Origin: Neckera pumila
Lineage: Eukaryota > Streptophyta > Bryopsida > Hypnales > Neckeraceae
Direction: 5' to 3'
Assembly: GCA_963969595.1 (NCBI GenBank)
Contig: OZ018408.1
Span: forward strand, 4,771,823 to 4,835,822
DNA: 64,000 bases
This document shows positions 45,388-57,700 of this stretch, piece after piece. Made by a program: the position numbers and the translations under genes. Each line of letters opens with the position of its first letter. The stretch's first letter is position 1. Under the pieces are notes generated by a model. It was not told the DNA's origin. It was given only the letters and a program-made list of their open reading frames with translations, and did no database searches.

Positions 45388-46806
45388 ATGGCAGGACTGG
45401 CCCAGACCATGATGAATTGCACCGCTGTGAGGGGCCATACGGCCTCCTTCATGGGAGGTTCGGGCCTCCCCACTTCCTCCTCCCCTGCCAAGTCCGCCCG
45501 CGTCGTTGGGGCCGTGCCCCGGATTACGGCTGTCAAGACTCCCGAGGAAATCAACGAAGAGGAACGCGCGCCTGCCAAGGAGGTACGTGGTTTTGTCTGT
45601 CTTTGTCTGTTCTTGACCTGGGCGCTACAGAGTTTGTGGTCGATTTGAATTCGGGGGTATGTTTGACGGTGAACTTAAGTAGTCTTTAATTTGGATCCGG
45701 AGTGGGTTTTCAGTGTTCAATTCGATGGTTGAGTGCTCAGCACATTTGAGCTTCCGCTGGGTCCATTTGAGAGAATAATGTAAAGATATTGAGGTGATGT
45801 GGTAAAACACGTCCTGGTTGATGAATCCACGTTAGGCCTGTGACCCTATCTGTGGCGGTGGTTCAGACGGTTGGGGTGATATCCTCCTAGACACAACGTA
45901 GATTGCATCACTCGGTAGTTTGTTGCTGCTATTGAATTCTCATCCTAATGGTTGAGATCATGACATGGTGATATCCTCCTACACGCAACGCAGATTGCAT
46001 CACTCGGTAGTTTGTTGCAACTATAGAATTCTCACCCTAATGGTTGAGATCATGACATGGTGAAAGATCATTGAGTCTCTTAGGGCTCTACTTGAGCAGT
46101 CTAGAATTCAACTCAAATATTACAAGGCTGTCAAGGTCATCCGCTCATGAGGAAGCGTATGGTGTCTCTTTGCAGGTTGGAGAGCTCAGCATGGACTCCA
46201 GAGTAACGAAAACGAAACCTCCGATGGCTCGTAGTGAACGTAAGTGGACCGGATACGTGGAGAAGGACACAGCAGGACAGACAAACATTTACGCTGTCGA
46301 GGTGAGTTTCATGAACTTTCCAGTTATTTTGTTGTAATGGCATTGGTGATGAACATTTCATTGCATTGCAACTGTTGAATCGGCTGTCTTTTCTGCATGT
46401 CATGACCATAAGTGAAGACGGGCACCATGGCTGTTTGTCTTTACATGTCTCACAGATGTAATTGTATGGAATGTGGCAGCCAACAATTTATGTTGCGGAG
46501 AATGCTATCAGCACAGGCGCTGCCGGAAGTAAGTCTGGAGGCTCTGAAGGTATCCTTACTGTAGTAGGAGGAATCGCTCTTGTCGCCATTGTTGGTGCAG
46601 CCGCCGTTCTCCTGACTACAGGCAAGAATGCATCCTCGTCGAATGCATACTCTGGTCCCCCATTGAGCTACTACATCTCCAAATTTTCTGCTCAAAGCGC
46701 CTCCCCTCCTGCATTTTCAGCCAAGGTCCCCCCCATCCCGGAATCTCCGCCACTCTCGGAAGACTTGTCCATCTCCCAACCTGAGGTTGCAGTTTCCGGA
46801 CAGTGA
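45388..46806 (+). CDS. MPH1: Thylakoid proline-rich membrane protein, MPH1-like
   Basis: Three exons in phase: 45388-45582 (65 codons), 46176-46301 (42) and 46480-46806 (108 plus stop), 215 aa. The N-terminus is a plausible chloroplast transit peptide (MAGLAQTMMNC, then Ser/Thr/Ala-rich sequence). A conserved soluble part includes RSERKWTGYVEKDTAGQTNI and YAVEPTIYVAENAISTG. A transmembrane helix lies at about residues 132-152 (ILTVVGGIALVAIVGAAAVL), followed by YSGPPLSYYISKFS and a Pro/Ser-rich tail. This matches my memory of Arabidopsis At5g07020, MAINTENANCE OF PSII UNDER HIGH LIGHT 1, which protects photosystem II during photoinhibition. The ATG at 45388 is chosen because it begins the transit peptide and lies in a good context. 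The name is likely but was not tested by alignment. Confidence 0.78.
45878..46061 (+). repeat. 92-bp direct tandem duplication in MPH1-like intron 1
   Basis: Two adjacent 92-bp units (45878-45969 and 45970-46061) begin GATATCCTCCTA and share GATTGCATCACTCGGTAGTT and GGTTGAGATCATGACATGGT, with only a few substitutions. The duplication is intronic. Confidence 0.92.
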
Positions 46807-47999
46807 GACTCTTCTAAATTCTGTAAGGAGGACGCTCCGGGCCATGATCTGTGAAGCTATTTCCAGTTTAGAGTTTTGAATTTTAGGTCTAGCTTGAGGC
46901 TTGCACCTTCCATTGAGGGCCATTCCCCTTTGTAGTATATTGATCGTGCTTCTAATTCGGTGAAAAATCTGTTTTCTCGTTCGGCGATAGTTTAGCTCAT
47001 GAGTATCTTACAACAGCATACAGGCTTATGGAAGCCGAAAACGGATGTTTCGTTTCAGAGCATTAGAGAGAAACTTAGGATTGGCGATGTGGGACACTCG
47101 CCTGGAACTCCTGGAAAATTGAAATGTACTATCTGTTTTTGAAGCATTCTTTGGATTGCGATTGGATTTGACAGCCACAATCAAGAGTCATGATCACACC
47201 ATGAATGATGAATTCTCCTCTCGACAGAAAGCTCCTGAAGGATTTTTCTATTGAAGTTCTGGTTGTTACTAAACTGACCATATTTGTAGCTACTTAAGTA
47301 TGTGCAGCTTGGCACACGATTTGCGCGTTGGACTTAGTATTCACACTCCAAGCGAGGCGCCTACTGAGGCAGGGACCTCATTATGTCACAGTTTCAGTGA
47401 TGACTTGCATGTAGTTGGAGGCGCCTCATACCATCAGCCGTTGAACAACACTTGAAATTGTTCTTTCACTACTGTAAAACTTAGTTCATAACCATGCTCT
47501 TTATTTTTCCCCTATTGATGAAGCACGATGTGAAAGGAAATTTGCCAACCATTACGAATTGGAACTTGTAGCGTGGTTTTGAGGATCTGATCAATCCTTT
47601 TGACTTAGAACTCCCTTCTTTAAACCCACGGTTATGTGCTCTCACTAGATTTCCAAATGTGTGTTGTATGCCACTTGCTTAGTCTCAAACAGAGCGTTAT
47701 GGTGTCCTATTTGCTTAGGACTCTGAATTTCTTGTCACCTACATCTTGCAAGGTTTGGGTAGTCACCTTTCCTCACTAAGGTGTTATGGGCATGCCTTGG
47801 AGTGAGGATCGGGACATACAACACATGCCGTATTAAAATCAAGGGCACCATGGGAAAGATATTATTGAGAGATGTCCAATTATAGATTGTATGTCCAATT
47901 TGGATAAAAACTTCAGTGATGGGACTTTATTAAAAATTGACAACATTACATTTTGAATATTAATAATAATCTTTGCCTTAAGTTAGGTTGTTTGTTTGT
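46807..47999. other. 3' flank of the MPH1-like gene and spacer
   Basis: The first few hundred bases probably hold the 3' untranslated region. About 47350-47430 has an inverted GAGGCGCCT/AGGCGCCTC pair. No further gene seen. Confidence 0.4.
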
Positions 48000-49765
48000 T
48001 TGTTTTGTTTATTACGCTGAGATCTCTTGGACCATACATCCCTCGATTGTGTTGTTGATAGTATCGGAAAGCCCTCAGCAAAGAGGGATGTATGGGCTTT
48101 GTTTAGAGATGCTTTGACCTATATTATGAAAGATGTTAAATGAGTTTCAAATTTTTTATAAATTATAGAAAGTTGAATTTAAATTATCTTTTATTTTGGA
48201 AAAAAATATAACTTTCCAATTGCATGTCTAAACAAAACCTTTACACTCCTTTGTGTATAGAGCTTTCTATTCATATCAAGAATATAATGTCCTTCGTGAA
48301 AGGTATTGAATTTCAAAAAAATTACAAATTAAAAAATTATTCTTGAGTAGAAAATTATTTTTTATTTTTATTTTGGTTGTACAACAGTATATAGCAAACT
48401 AGAGATGCATGGACTTATTTCGTAGCATTTTGATTCAAGATAGAAAAGATATTGAATTTGAGTTATTATGAATTAAAAAATTAGAAAATTACTTTCAATT
48501 TACTTTTATATATCATACAATAGCACTAGCATAGAACATACTAGTATATACTTATAAGTTTGTTTGTTAATTTGTTTTGTTTGATACATTGAAATCTAAA
48601 AAAGTGTGAGTCCTGTTGGAAAGCTCTTTACGAGTAGGGATGCACGGACTTTATTTCATGACGTTTGGATTTACAATGTGAAAGTTATTGAATTTTGAGG
48701 TTTTCATAACTTAAAAAATTGAATTAAATTAACTTTTATTTTGGAAAAAATCATAGTTTTCACATTACATGTCCAATCGCCACAAAACAAAGCCCTTGTA
48801 TCCCTCCATGCATAATGCTTTCTTAGGAATGCAACCTCTTATTTTACAACAGTCCTTTCACTCCTTTGTGTATAAAAGATATTGGATTTCAAAGTTTTTA
48901 TAAATTATTATAAATTAAAAATTACCTTTACTTTTATTTTACATTAGATTGTGGCAATGACAAAGGGCACATTAGTATTATGGTAGTCTAAAGAGCATTA
49001 TAAATGAAAAGTTTGTTGGAGGTACTTTGACTAGCCATGCTTTCAAGGCATGGATAGCCAAGGCTACTTACATTCTAAATTTTAGCACATTTGTGTTTAT
49101 TAGAAGGCAACCCAACATCTTTATGTGTTTTCCCATATTCACTCGATGAAGTAGCTAATCACAAGTATCTTTATCCAAACAAATATGTATTATTTTTGTA
49201 AGTCGTTTTTCAAATGATCCTTAGTACAATTTTTTCTGTTTGTTTTTTATCTATAAGAAAATCTTAAAATGCTACTACTCCTAAACATTCACATGTCACA
49301 ACTCTTATAGCTATAAGAAATCCATTCCTTAAGTTAGTTATTTAGTTAGTTTTGTTTTGTTTGCTTTGTTTAATACATTGAGATTTAGAAATCATCAGTC
49401 CCTTGGTAGCATTCTTGGTGCCATTTGAAAGCTCTCTGCAAGGTGCACAGAATTTTTTTGTGGCATTTGGACCTAAAGTGTCAAAGTTATTGAATTTAAT
49501 TTTTTTTATGAATTAGAAAATCGAATTAAATTATCTCTTATTTTGGAAAAACTCTATCTATCACATTGCATGTCCAAACGCCAAGAATCAAAGCCTTTAC
49601 ACTCTTTTGTACATAAAGCTTTCCGGTAGTATCATGAATGCAACCTCTCACACCACAAAAAGCCGTTGCACTCCTTTATGCTGAAAAGATATTGAATTTC
49701 AAATTTTTTACAAATTAAAAAATTAAAAATTATTTTTATTTTTATTTTGACTGTGGCAACGATAG
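48000..49765 (+). repeat. Three diverged direct copies of a roughly 360-bp repeat
   Basis: Copies at about 48010-48400, 48580-48965 and 49370-49760. Common order of landmarks: a CATTGAGAT(C/T)T-like start, GGAAAGCTCT, a TATTTTGGAAAAA stretch, GCATGTCCAA, CTTTACACTCCTTTGTGTAT, GAATGCAACCTCT and AAAGATATTGAATTTCAAA. Non-coding, probably nested or tandem remnants of one transposon family. Confidence 0.7.
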
Positions 49766-50099
49766 AAGGCTCACTAGTTTAAAAAAAAGCATGGGCTCCA
49801 ATATGCAACTATTGCTTTTATTACATATTTCACTTTCATTTGCTTATATAACTTTTGAACTTTTGAACCATTGCTATATCATTCCCTATGGATAGAGATA
49901 ATAAAAGTGGTTTGTTTGATTGCTAATATTTACAAAGGCATTGTTGAATCCAAAAAGCATCCTTGACTTTGGTCAACTTCATTTCCACATGAAAATCCAT
50001 CATGCTTAGGTCCCTTAAAGCTAAAGTTTTGATAGAACTTTATTTTGAAGCTATGGAATGAGTGTTTTGAGAAGGTTTTGGAATTGTCTCGATAATTTG

Positions 50100-50349
50100 C
50101 ATTAGAAGAGATTTGAGGCCTATAAGAGCCTGCAATTATCCTGCGTTCCCACGCAGCAAAGCTACTGGCTGATGTGATCGAGAGAGTGCCACATCATTTT
50201 CGGAAAATAAAAAAGGGCTGGAATGATATTTGGGAGATTTTTTTTAATTTAAAATTTTTTTTTTCAAACAGCCCGTACCAATTGTTCACTGGCCAGATTG
50301 GGGAACAAGCCTGAAACGGCCCTCCAATGCCCTCCAATCTCTTTTAATG
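50100..50349 (+). mobile_element. Hairpin MITE family R2, copy d
   Basis: Left CATTAGAAGAGATTTGAGGCC, right GCCCTCCAATCTCTTTTAATG, about 250 bp. The internal palindrome has decayed to GCTGATGTGATCG and GTGCCACATCA, and the A/T tract is short. Confidence 0.82.
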
Positions 50350-51526
50350 CTTCCTCTTTGCAAAAAGAACTGGGTTTTTTTTCTAAGGATACTAAGGTAA
50401 ATGACCCCATTGCGGTAAAAATTAGGAGTATGCCCTCATGCCATTGCTGAAATTTTTCAACTTTTTTCCCACACAAAGATAAGTATAAGAGACAATGAGG
50501 ACATTTGAAATTATATTTTTTGGACCAAGTATGAATTAATTTTGAATTTTTGAAGTGATCAACCCATAGGGGGCTATGGGTCACCTTATGACCAACAAAA
50601 TCTAAATCCAATATGGTCATCTTCCTATCCAATGCTATCACAACATTTTCAAACATGGAAGACCTAAAAAATCAGTTTTTACGAAGAATTATACACTAAA
50701 AAGTTAGAAGTACCTATTGAGGTCACTAATTACTCCATAACTACCATGTAAAGCATTGATTGTGGTCTGAAAAATCACAATGGGGTCATTAGGTGTCAAT
50801 CATGGGTCATTTAACCGCAATGGGGTCATTTACTTGAGTTGCATCTTCTCCTTATCAAAATGAGTTCATTTCTTCTAATATCAAATTTTCACTAGCCACT
50901 TTCTCTTAACTTCAAATTTGCAAAGGTTGCAATTTGCCTCTTCCAAAGACATTCCAATTTGAATCTAAACTCTAAATTTCATTATATGAGGAAGATATAG
51001 ACAATATAATAGGGGTTGGCTACCACAACCAACGTTGAAGCGATATCCCCTCTCCCTGCCTTGTCTAAGCACAATAAGCCTTTTAATGGCCAATCCTAAA
51101 TTGATATTTGCCGTGTTCAAGAACATACCCAACTTATCCAAGAACACACACCTTCGTCTTAAAATGATTGCACATAATTCCAAAAATGATTGTCTACTAC
51201 TTCAAATTTAGTTACATGAAGACACAATTCATAAAATAGAGTCAGTATGTCACAATAAGAGTTTCAATTACACAAAGATAAAATTTATGAAATAGTCAAT
51301 GCCAATTCCACAAAGACACAATTCATGAAATAGTCAGTTTCAATTACAAAAGCTACTCACAACAACCTGCATACAAGCTGATTACGAGGAATCTAATATT
51401 AAGTTATCTTCAAGAAATCTTCATGTGGTACAAAGATAAGATGGAAAACCAATGCGTTGTTGTGCTCGGTGCTCATTTTCTATAGGAAATTATAAACCGG
51501 AGGGTGATTTATCATATTAACCCCTA
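50350..51526. other. Spacer without a recognised gene
   Basis: A 130-codon minus ORF (50656-50264) overlaps MITE copy d and has no recognisable domain. Around 50520-50830 there are repeated phrases about AATGGGGTCATTTA, but no defined array. Confidence 0.4.
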
Positions 51527-52263
51527 AAGGACCAAGCACCATTTTTTGGCAACATAGCAATTTTAGGCAGCTCACTATGGATGGAGTTTTTATTTTTTTT
51601 CTTTGAAAATTTTACACAACATGTGCCCAAGGAGTAGCTTTAAGGCCACAATTTTTGTAGCTTTTGACTATACGGTTAAAAAGTTATTGCATGATATGTG
51701 ATTTTCATTGGACGGCAGGCAGCCCGGGCAGCTAAAAAAGCTTCTTTAGAAATGACTTTAAGAAAAAACAAAAATCTGAAATTGGTTCTTTAGATTTATA
51801 TAGAAGTGTGAAGCTTTGAATCATTCAATTTGGATCTATGAGTCAAAAGTTATGAGGATTTTAAGTTTGTGGGTAGGTATGGTTTTGAAAGACTCCATAC
51901 CTACCCTCAAACTTAAAATCTTCATAACTTTTGACTCATAGATCCAAATTGAATGATTCAAAGCTTCACACTTCTATATAAATCTAAAGAACCAATTTCG
52001 GATATTTTTTCTTTTTTTAAAGTCATTTTTAAAGAATTTTTTTGAGCTGCCCGGGCTACCCGCCATCCAATGAAAATCACATATCATGCAATAACTTTTT
52101 AACCGTATAGTCAAAAGCTATGAAAATTGTTGGGCCTTAAAGCTACTCCTTGGGCACATGTTGTGTAAAATTTTCAAAGAAAAAAAATAAAAACTCCATC
52201 CGTAGTGAGCTGCCCAAAATCGCTATGTTGCCAAAAAATGGTGCTTGGTCCTTTAGGGGTTAA
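51527..52263. mobile_element. TTAA-flanked foldback element with near-perfect 360-bp arms
   Basis: Both ends read TTAACCCCTAAAGGACCAAG inward, and the two arms stay almost identical to the centre at about 51890 (GGTAGGTATGG / CCATACCTACC). Landmarks in both arms: CAACATGTGCCCAAGGAGTA, GACTATACGGTTAAAAAGTT and GAATGATTCAAAGCTTC-type sequence. 737 bp, non-coding. It shares termini and a related interior with the 900-bp TTAA family, so it is a foldback member of that group. Confidence 0.88.
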
Positions 52264-53132
52264 GTTGTAGCCTCAACTTTTTTGCTTTAAATAGTTAATG
52301 TTTCAAATATGATATTGCCGCTTTTGCAAACTACTAAGCAAATCAAGAGTCAATCTACATGTTTGCATTCATTACTTTATCAAATTTTCAAATTTTGCCT
52401 AAATCTTAAAAAGTTTGTCATCAAACAATCATTTCGGAACGATAGGAGTACTTGCCTTAGATTTCAACGGCAAGTGGCCAAAATCTAAGAATTTCCTGAA
52501 AGCAATGACTACATATCCACCTTTTATTTTTGCACACCAATTGGTTGCCAATCCTACCAAATTTTTGTCTAGTTTTGGATCTTCCATTTTCACACTCCAA
52601 TTGGTTATTTTTCCGAAGGCTTTGGTTAACAATGAAATAACTAGTGGTTTTTCCTTAGTAACAGTGTGGCATTGAAGTTTGGATGAAACTAGGTGCATTT
52701 CAAAGTGCAATTGAAGAAGCTTGCAATTGAAGATGCTTTGCTGTTGACAAAATTGTTGGGACATGTAAGGTGGGTACACCCAAAATCACACCTTGCCTAT
52801 AACCGCCATCATCTCTATGTGTACATCTCCAAAATCAATATGTACATATGTTGTAGAAACAATTTTAGAACATCTACCAAAAAAACTTTGATCCTTCATA
52901 ACTGTTGCATACAATATCCAAATGTTGCATTCTTTGATGCATTGGAACCCGTTTCACTTGCCAACAAGAAAATATGAAAAATTCACCAGTCTAGTGACTA
53001 GGCACAATATCAAAAAGTGGCGGTTTTAGAGGTATTCACCTTGTACACTGGCAAACAAATGGTAGTGGGGAAACAGATACTGCACCAATTCGAATCTTTA
53101 TATTTATTTAGGCCAAATTAATACTACATACC
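52264..53132. other. Spacer holding a dispersed repeat copy
   Basis: The 52780-53040 part is the partner of 22070-22350. The rest is AT-rich. A minus ORF of 116 codons (52779-52429) has no recognised domain. Confidence 0.45.
52780..53040 (+). repeat. Dispersed repeat, copy 2 (partner at 22.07 kb)
   Basis: Landmarks TGTACATCTCCAAAATCAAT, ATCTACCAAAAAAACTTTGA, ATCCAAATGTTGCATTCTTT, TTGCCAACAAGAAAATATGA and AAAAAGTGGCGGTTTTAG match the first copy in order. Confidence 0.65.
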
Positions 53133-53441
53133 CATTAGAGGAGTTTCGGGGCTTTGGAAGATTGTTTCAGGCCCATTTCCAGTCTGCCTAGATTTAGGGA
53201 ACAACAATACGGGCGTGTCAGATTTTTTTTTTTCAAAAAAAAGAATTATTTATTTATTTATTTATTTATAATCAAAATATCATTTTAACCAATTTTTTTA
53301 TTTTTATTTTATATTTCCAAAAATGACATGGCAGTCGCTTGGCCACGTTAGCCTAACCATTTGGCAACATTTCAGCATTCCAGTAGAGTTCCCACAGTCC
53401 GGAAACTTGCAGTCTCTTAGGAAGCCGAAACTCCTCTAATG
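53133..53441 (-). mobile_element. Hairpin MITE family R2, copy e
   Basis: Inverted relative to copies a-d. Left CATTAGAGGAGTTTCGGGG, right GCCGAAACTCCTCTAATG: an almost perfect terminal pair. The interior has TGGCAGTCGCTTGGCCACGT, the family palindrome on the other strand, and a TTTA microsatellite. It ends about 10 bp before TTAA element copy 5. Confidence 0.88.
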
Positions 53442-53451
53442 AAACTCTAGC

Positions 53452-54355
53452 TTAACACCCAAAACTGCCATTTTTTTAGCAGAGAGTGAAAAAAAATCAA
53501 AAATGTTTTTTTTGCACATCTTATCATAGGCTCTTGCACCTAACTAGTATAAGAATGTGTAGAAAAAATTTCAGAATTTTTGATCGCACAAATTGCAAGA
53601 TATCTACGTTCAAAGTGAAAAAAACAAGTTTTTCAGGACATTGTGGGACTGGATTTTTTGACTTTGAACATTTTTAGCCTAAAACTTTTGCACTATAAAG
53701 TTTCGAGCTTTAAATGTTTATAGTGGAGAATTGAGTTGAAAATCTTCCACAAAAAAGAGAACTAAGAAAAACTTAATTTTCATTATTAAAAAAATTGTTA
53801 AGTAGAAGTAGGTATGAGATAGAAGGAAAATCTAAAATATTCATATATTTTAGAAGGAATTAAAATGCACTAATCCCAATGGTGAGATTGTTCTAGCAAG
53901 TAAACTAAACCATGCCCAATTTTTTTTTTTTTAAATTTGAAAAATTGCATTTAGAAATGAGTCCTACAAGTTATTTTTTTCAAAAAGATGCTCTAACTGC
54001 CCAAAAAACAAGAATGTCCATAACTTTCTCATAACAAATCCAAATGAAATGAATCAAAGCTTTTAAGATAGACAAAAATATAATCTATGAGAAAAAAAAT
54101 ATAAAGAAAGACTAAAAAAGAAAGTGCAAATTTTTTTTGCTAGTTGCACTGTCCTCCGTCCCCTATTTTGAGCCTATTTGGTCATAACTTCTGTTCCCAG
54201 GCACCGATTATGAAAAAAACTATATTCCCACAAAGCTAATCAACTTTTCTACCTCCAAAAAAAGTTTCAAAAAATCAGGAGAAAATTTCAGCCCGTAGGG
54301 ACCTGCCCAAAAACGCATTTGTCCCCCGAAGGGACAACGGGCTTTTAGGGGTTAA
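53452..54355 (+). mobile_element. TTAA piggyBac-like element, copy 5, left terminus eroded
   Basis: The right end GGGCTTTTAGGGG-TTAA and the whole interior match copies 2 and 3, including GCAAGATATCTACG, CCAAATGAAATGAATCAAAG and CAGCCCGTAGGGACCTGCCC. At the left the first roughly 36 terminal bases are missing: TTAA is followed by CACCCAAAACTGCC, which in copy 3 lies further inside. About 904 bp, non-coding and presumably immobile. Confidence 0.8.
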
Positions 54356-54702
54356 TTAGCTTCAGTTTGTGAGTGGCTGGAGCAGCATCCTAACTTACTT
54401 AACTTATTCAGCAAGCTGCTCATCTGGAAATGATGTCCCTCGGTTCTCTCAATTTGTGCCCAAAAATTTCAAAATTTAAATAAAATTAAAAAAATGCCCC
54501 TCTGGCCTTCACTATTCTCAGCTGAGGCAAGTGGCTGCTTCTGAAAGCTGGCACTTGGGTTCATCACCCCAACTGGGTTCACTCAGTCCAGTTTTTTTCT
54601 GATGCGAGCTGCTGGAACCTTCTTTCACTCCCTGCGAAATTAGTTCATTCCCAATGCTCATTAAGCTTCAGTAATAAAAAAAAAAAAAAAAAAAAGCCTT
54701 CT
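54356..54702 (+). repeat. Segment ending in AATAAA and a long poly-A tract
   Basis: GC-richer sequence without an ORF ends CAGTAATAAA followed by over 20 A. A 3' poly-A tract just after AATAAA suggests a retrotransposed transcript or LINE/SINE remnant. TTCTTTCACT and TTAGTTCATTCCCAATGCTC near its end have a weak echo at about 47460-47500 in the MPH1 3' flank. No 5' boundary or target duplication found. Confidence 0.4.
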
Positions 54703-57700
54703 AGAAAGACGCCGATTGAATGCAGACAAGTATGTTCATGCTTCAAGATCATTTTTGTTCGGGACGCCAGTGAAAAGTCCTCCGTCTCTCTCAATTTTCT
54801 CCGTCACATGTAATCGATGGTTCCTGAATTTCCTTTTAAAAAAACAGTCCATAGAGAGTGATTGTTCTCACGCCATTCCCTCACCTCAGATAAGGAGAAT
54901 ACTTCGGAACTTCGTTTCTTGAACCTGATTGAAGACCATCCATTGGGATGAAATTAAGTCTTGTAGGCTTTAGTATGTGGAGCTCTTAGAATGATGGAAC
55001 AATAGTAGAAAAGAAGATAAAAAGAATCAAAAGGCTATGAGAGAATGATGATTGAACCTACAAGAGTCAAAAGGGTATCTTTTGGTGCAATACTGTACAT
55101 CTATCAAGTGGATGACTTGTACTGTGTTGAAGAATGTTGAGAATCTCAACAAAGATAACTTACAAGAAGACTTGAGAACTTGAGAGTCTGTTGAGATTTG
55201 TGCATTGATAAAAGAGAAGAGTAGCATTGGTCCAATGTTCTTGATGAATAAAATTTCATGTGTTGAAGTCCGTAGTGCAACAGTTAGGTCAGTGCAGAGC
55301 AAACAAATCCACTTACTTCAGTACCGTATGTGAGATTCTGGACTACATTTAGATTCAATGAACCTAGTTAAAACTCTGAGTCGTTCAACAGCTTGAACAG
55401 CATGTAAAGGTAACAAAATCGCGCACATTAGCTTAAAAAAAGACTCTATCAAGCTTAATAAATTTATAGTTTCACTCACTTAACGTACTGTCTTTTGAGT
55501 TAAGCTTAAGTTAAACGTAGTCCTCCATGAGTCCATGAGTTTGTTGCTGCAAATGGTGTCCCACTCAACCACAGTTGACATGGAGACTTTCCTGTTTTGT
55601 CACGATTTGTAGTTAGCCCTAGGCTACTTCCTTTTGACACAGGTTACCTGCAGCAACTTGCTGTTTCGACATTTAGTTATGGCAGACTTGTAGCAAATTT
55701 CCTTTTTCAAGCTGTCGCCAACTCTTCACCAGCCAGTCACAAGTCCCATACTAATTAAATTCAAGGCCTCCATTCACCGGAGCCCACACACTCCAACACA
55801 CAATCAAACCATTAACGAAAAAATTCAGTACTAATAAGTTAACAGGTGTGAAGTGAACTCTGCGCACTCCCCAATAGAAATCAAGCATCAAAACCAAGAC
55901 GAGTACGAGTACTCCCATCAGTACAGCACGCACCACAAGACATCCTCCAGAGTCCAGAGCAGATTTCCATTGACAAAATGGTGTGGCCTGGGACCTGGTA
56001 TGATGTTTTTTCTTTCGCACTTTTTTTTTTTTTTTTCCCTTTTTTTTTGACACAACAATTTCATTGCAAGAAAAGAAGAATACAAGACTCCGAATGATCA
56101 ATACAAGAAGGGATTAGAGCATCTCTCGTTACTGGTGACGATTTTCTAGAATCTTCGGGAATGCAAATTTATATATTGCAATTGGTTCTGACCTGGCTCA
56201 GCTGCACTTGTATTCGCTAGGCTCGTCAGTGAGGAGCTCAGCGTACTACAGTGTACTTCGTTCTGCCCAATTCGGACTTTTGTAAGCTTTCTCTTCCAAT
56301 GGTGGAAGATGTTTTAGTTCATTTTTGTGTGAGAGTGAGAGTGAGCGTGTTGATTAGTTTGGAAGGGTTTGAGGTTTCAGTTTGAGGAGTATTGGCCGGG
56401 AGACTCTGTTGTGGGTTGGGCTTCATCAAAGGTTTAATTTGGGGAAGGCAAGTATTGGAGGTTGGAGCGGGGAAGAAGATTACGTTGTTATTGTTGTTTG
56501 TGTTTGGTTGGTTGTGTGTTTGTTCTTTTTTATTTGCTTTTTTTTTTGGAGGCGGGAGTGGCGATCGGCAGCACAGTATGGGTTGCTGGTCCCGTGATGA
56601 CTGGGAGGACGGCGAAGTACAGTTCGGAGGAGAATGAGGATTGCGAGCTTCATGATGCTCTCCGCCAGCTAGTTGTCCGTGGCTTTGATCCACCGCTGTG
56701 CTGTGGGTTGGTTGCAAGTTCTTGCTTGGATTCTTGCTTGGGTGGCAGTATGTTCCATCTCAGAACTTGTTGGAGGTGCGTGTTTTCGATAACTTTCTTT
56801 CTTCAGCTTTTTTAGTTTCTTCTTTCTTGCACAATGCACTGTCCACGAGCTCTAGGTCACAGTTCTAGAACGAAGTGGTTAGACAGGGTATGCTTGGAGA
56901 GTCTTCGCAGTAGAGAGTTGTCTATTGGGGGTTCATTTCTACTCTTTCAAGTGGACGTTTGTTGATTCAAAATTGGCGCGAGAAAGACTGGCGAAATGAA
57001 TCAAGCGACTGTATATTTAGGAGCTCTCTAAGCGCCGATGAGGAGTTAGAGTATCCTCCTTGAAACGTGATTTCGTTTATTTCAAAATCTTTTGTTAAGA
57101 ATCGTTCGAATTTGTAGAGCGAATTCGACGTTTTTTGTCATAGAAATGATAGAATGTGCCGGGTTAGGAAAATGTGCAAGTGGGTGACAATGTCAGACCA
57201 GCTATGCACTGATCGCAAGTGATTTTTTTCCTTTTAGTTTACCTTGATTGTAACGTTTGGTGCTCACTGGAATCTTCTTTAGGTCTGTAGCTGGTTTAGT
57301 TTGTCGTGAAATTTTCGGTCGTGGATCTGGTGGGCCGGCCGAGATCTTCCATTACTTTAGAGCGAAAGCTTTTTTTCTTCTTTTTCCGCTTGTACTTTGA
57401 CTGCGCAGCAGTATCTTCGCATTGAGTGCAACAATTGGGCTATAATGGCTTCCGATGACTTTAGCAAGCAGTTTTCCAATCACCGTCAGTAGTGTAGTTG
57501 TCTTCCCTGCTGGTACCCAAATTGTGGTAGCCATTGTGTCCGGATTCCTGACCTAAGTTCCGTTATCCGCGGGTCCCGCTGCTGCGGCTCTAAAACTGTA
57601 TGCCGTAGCTTTTTTCAGTTTCCATGGCGAGGAAGTCACTACTATCCAAGTAGTCTAGTAGCGAATTTTTGGGACCGTTGATTGTTCACCGAGAATTGTA

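Noticed and set aside
45000..45689. Long overlapping plus-strand ORFs encoding CPDCVPIVS-type repeats
   Set aside because: The repeat protein follows from a 12-bp minisatellite, which keeps several frames open on both strands. The real MPH1-like start lies downstream in another frame.
50264..50656. 130-codon minus ORF
   Set aside because: Its C-terminal part is translated from MITE R2 copy d and the rest has no recognisable domain.
57352..57534. Minus ORF with GKTT resembling a P-loop
   Set aside because: Only 60 codons, no Gly-rich loop before the Lys and no further NTPase motifs.
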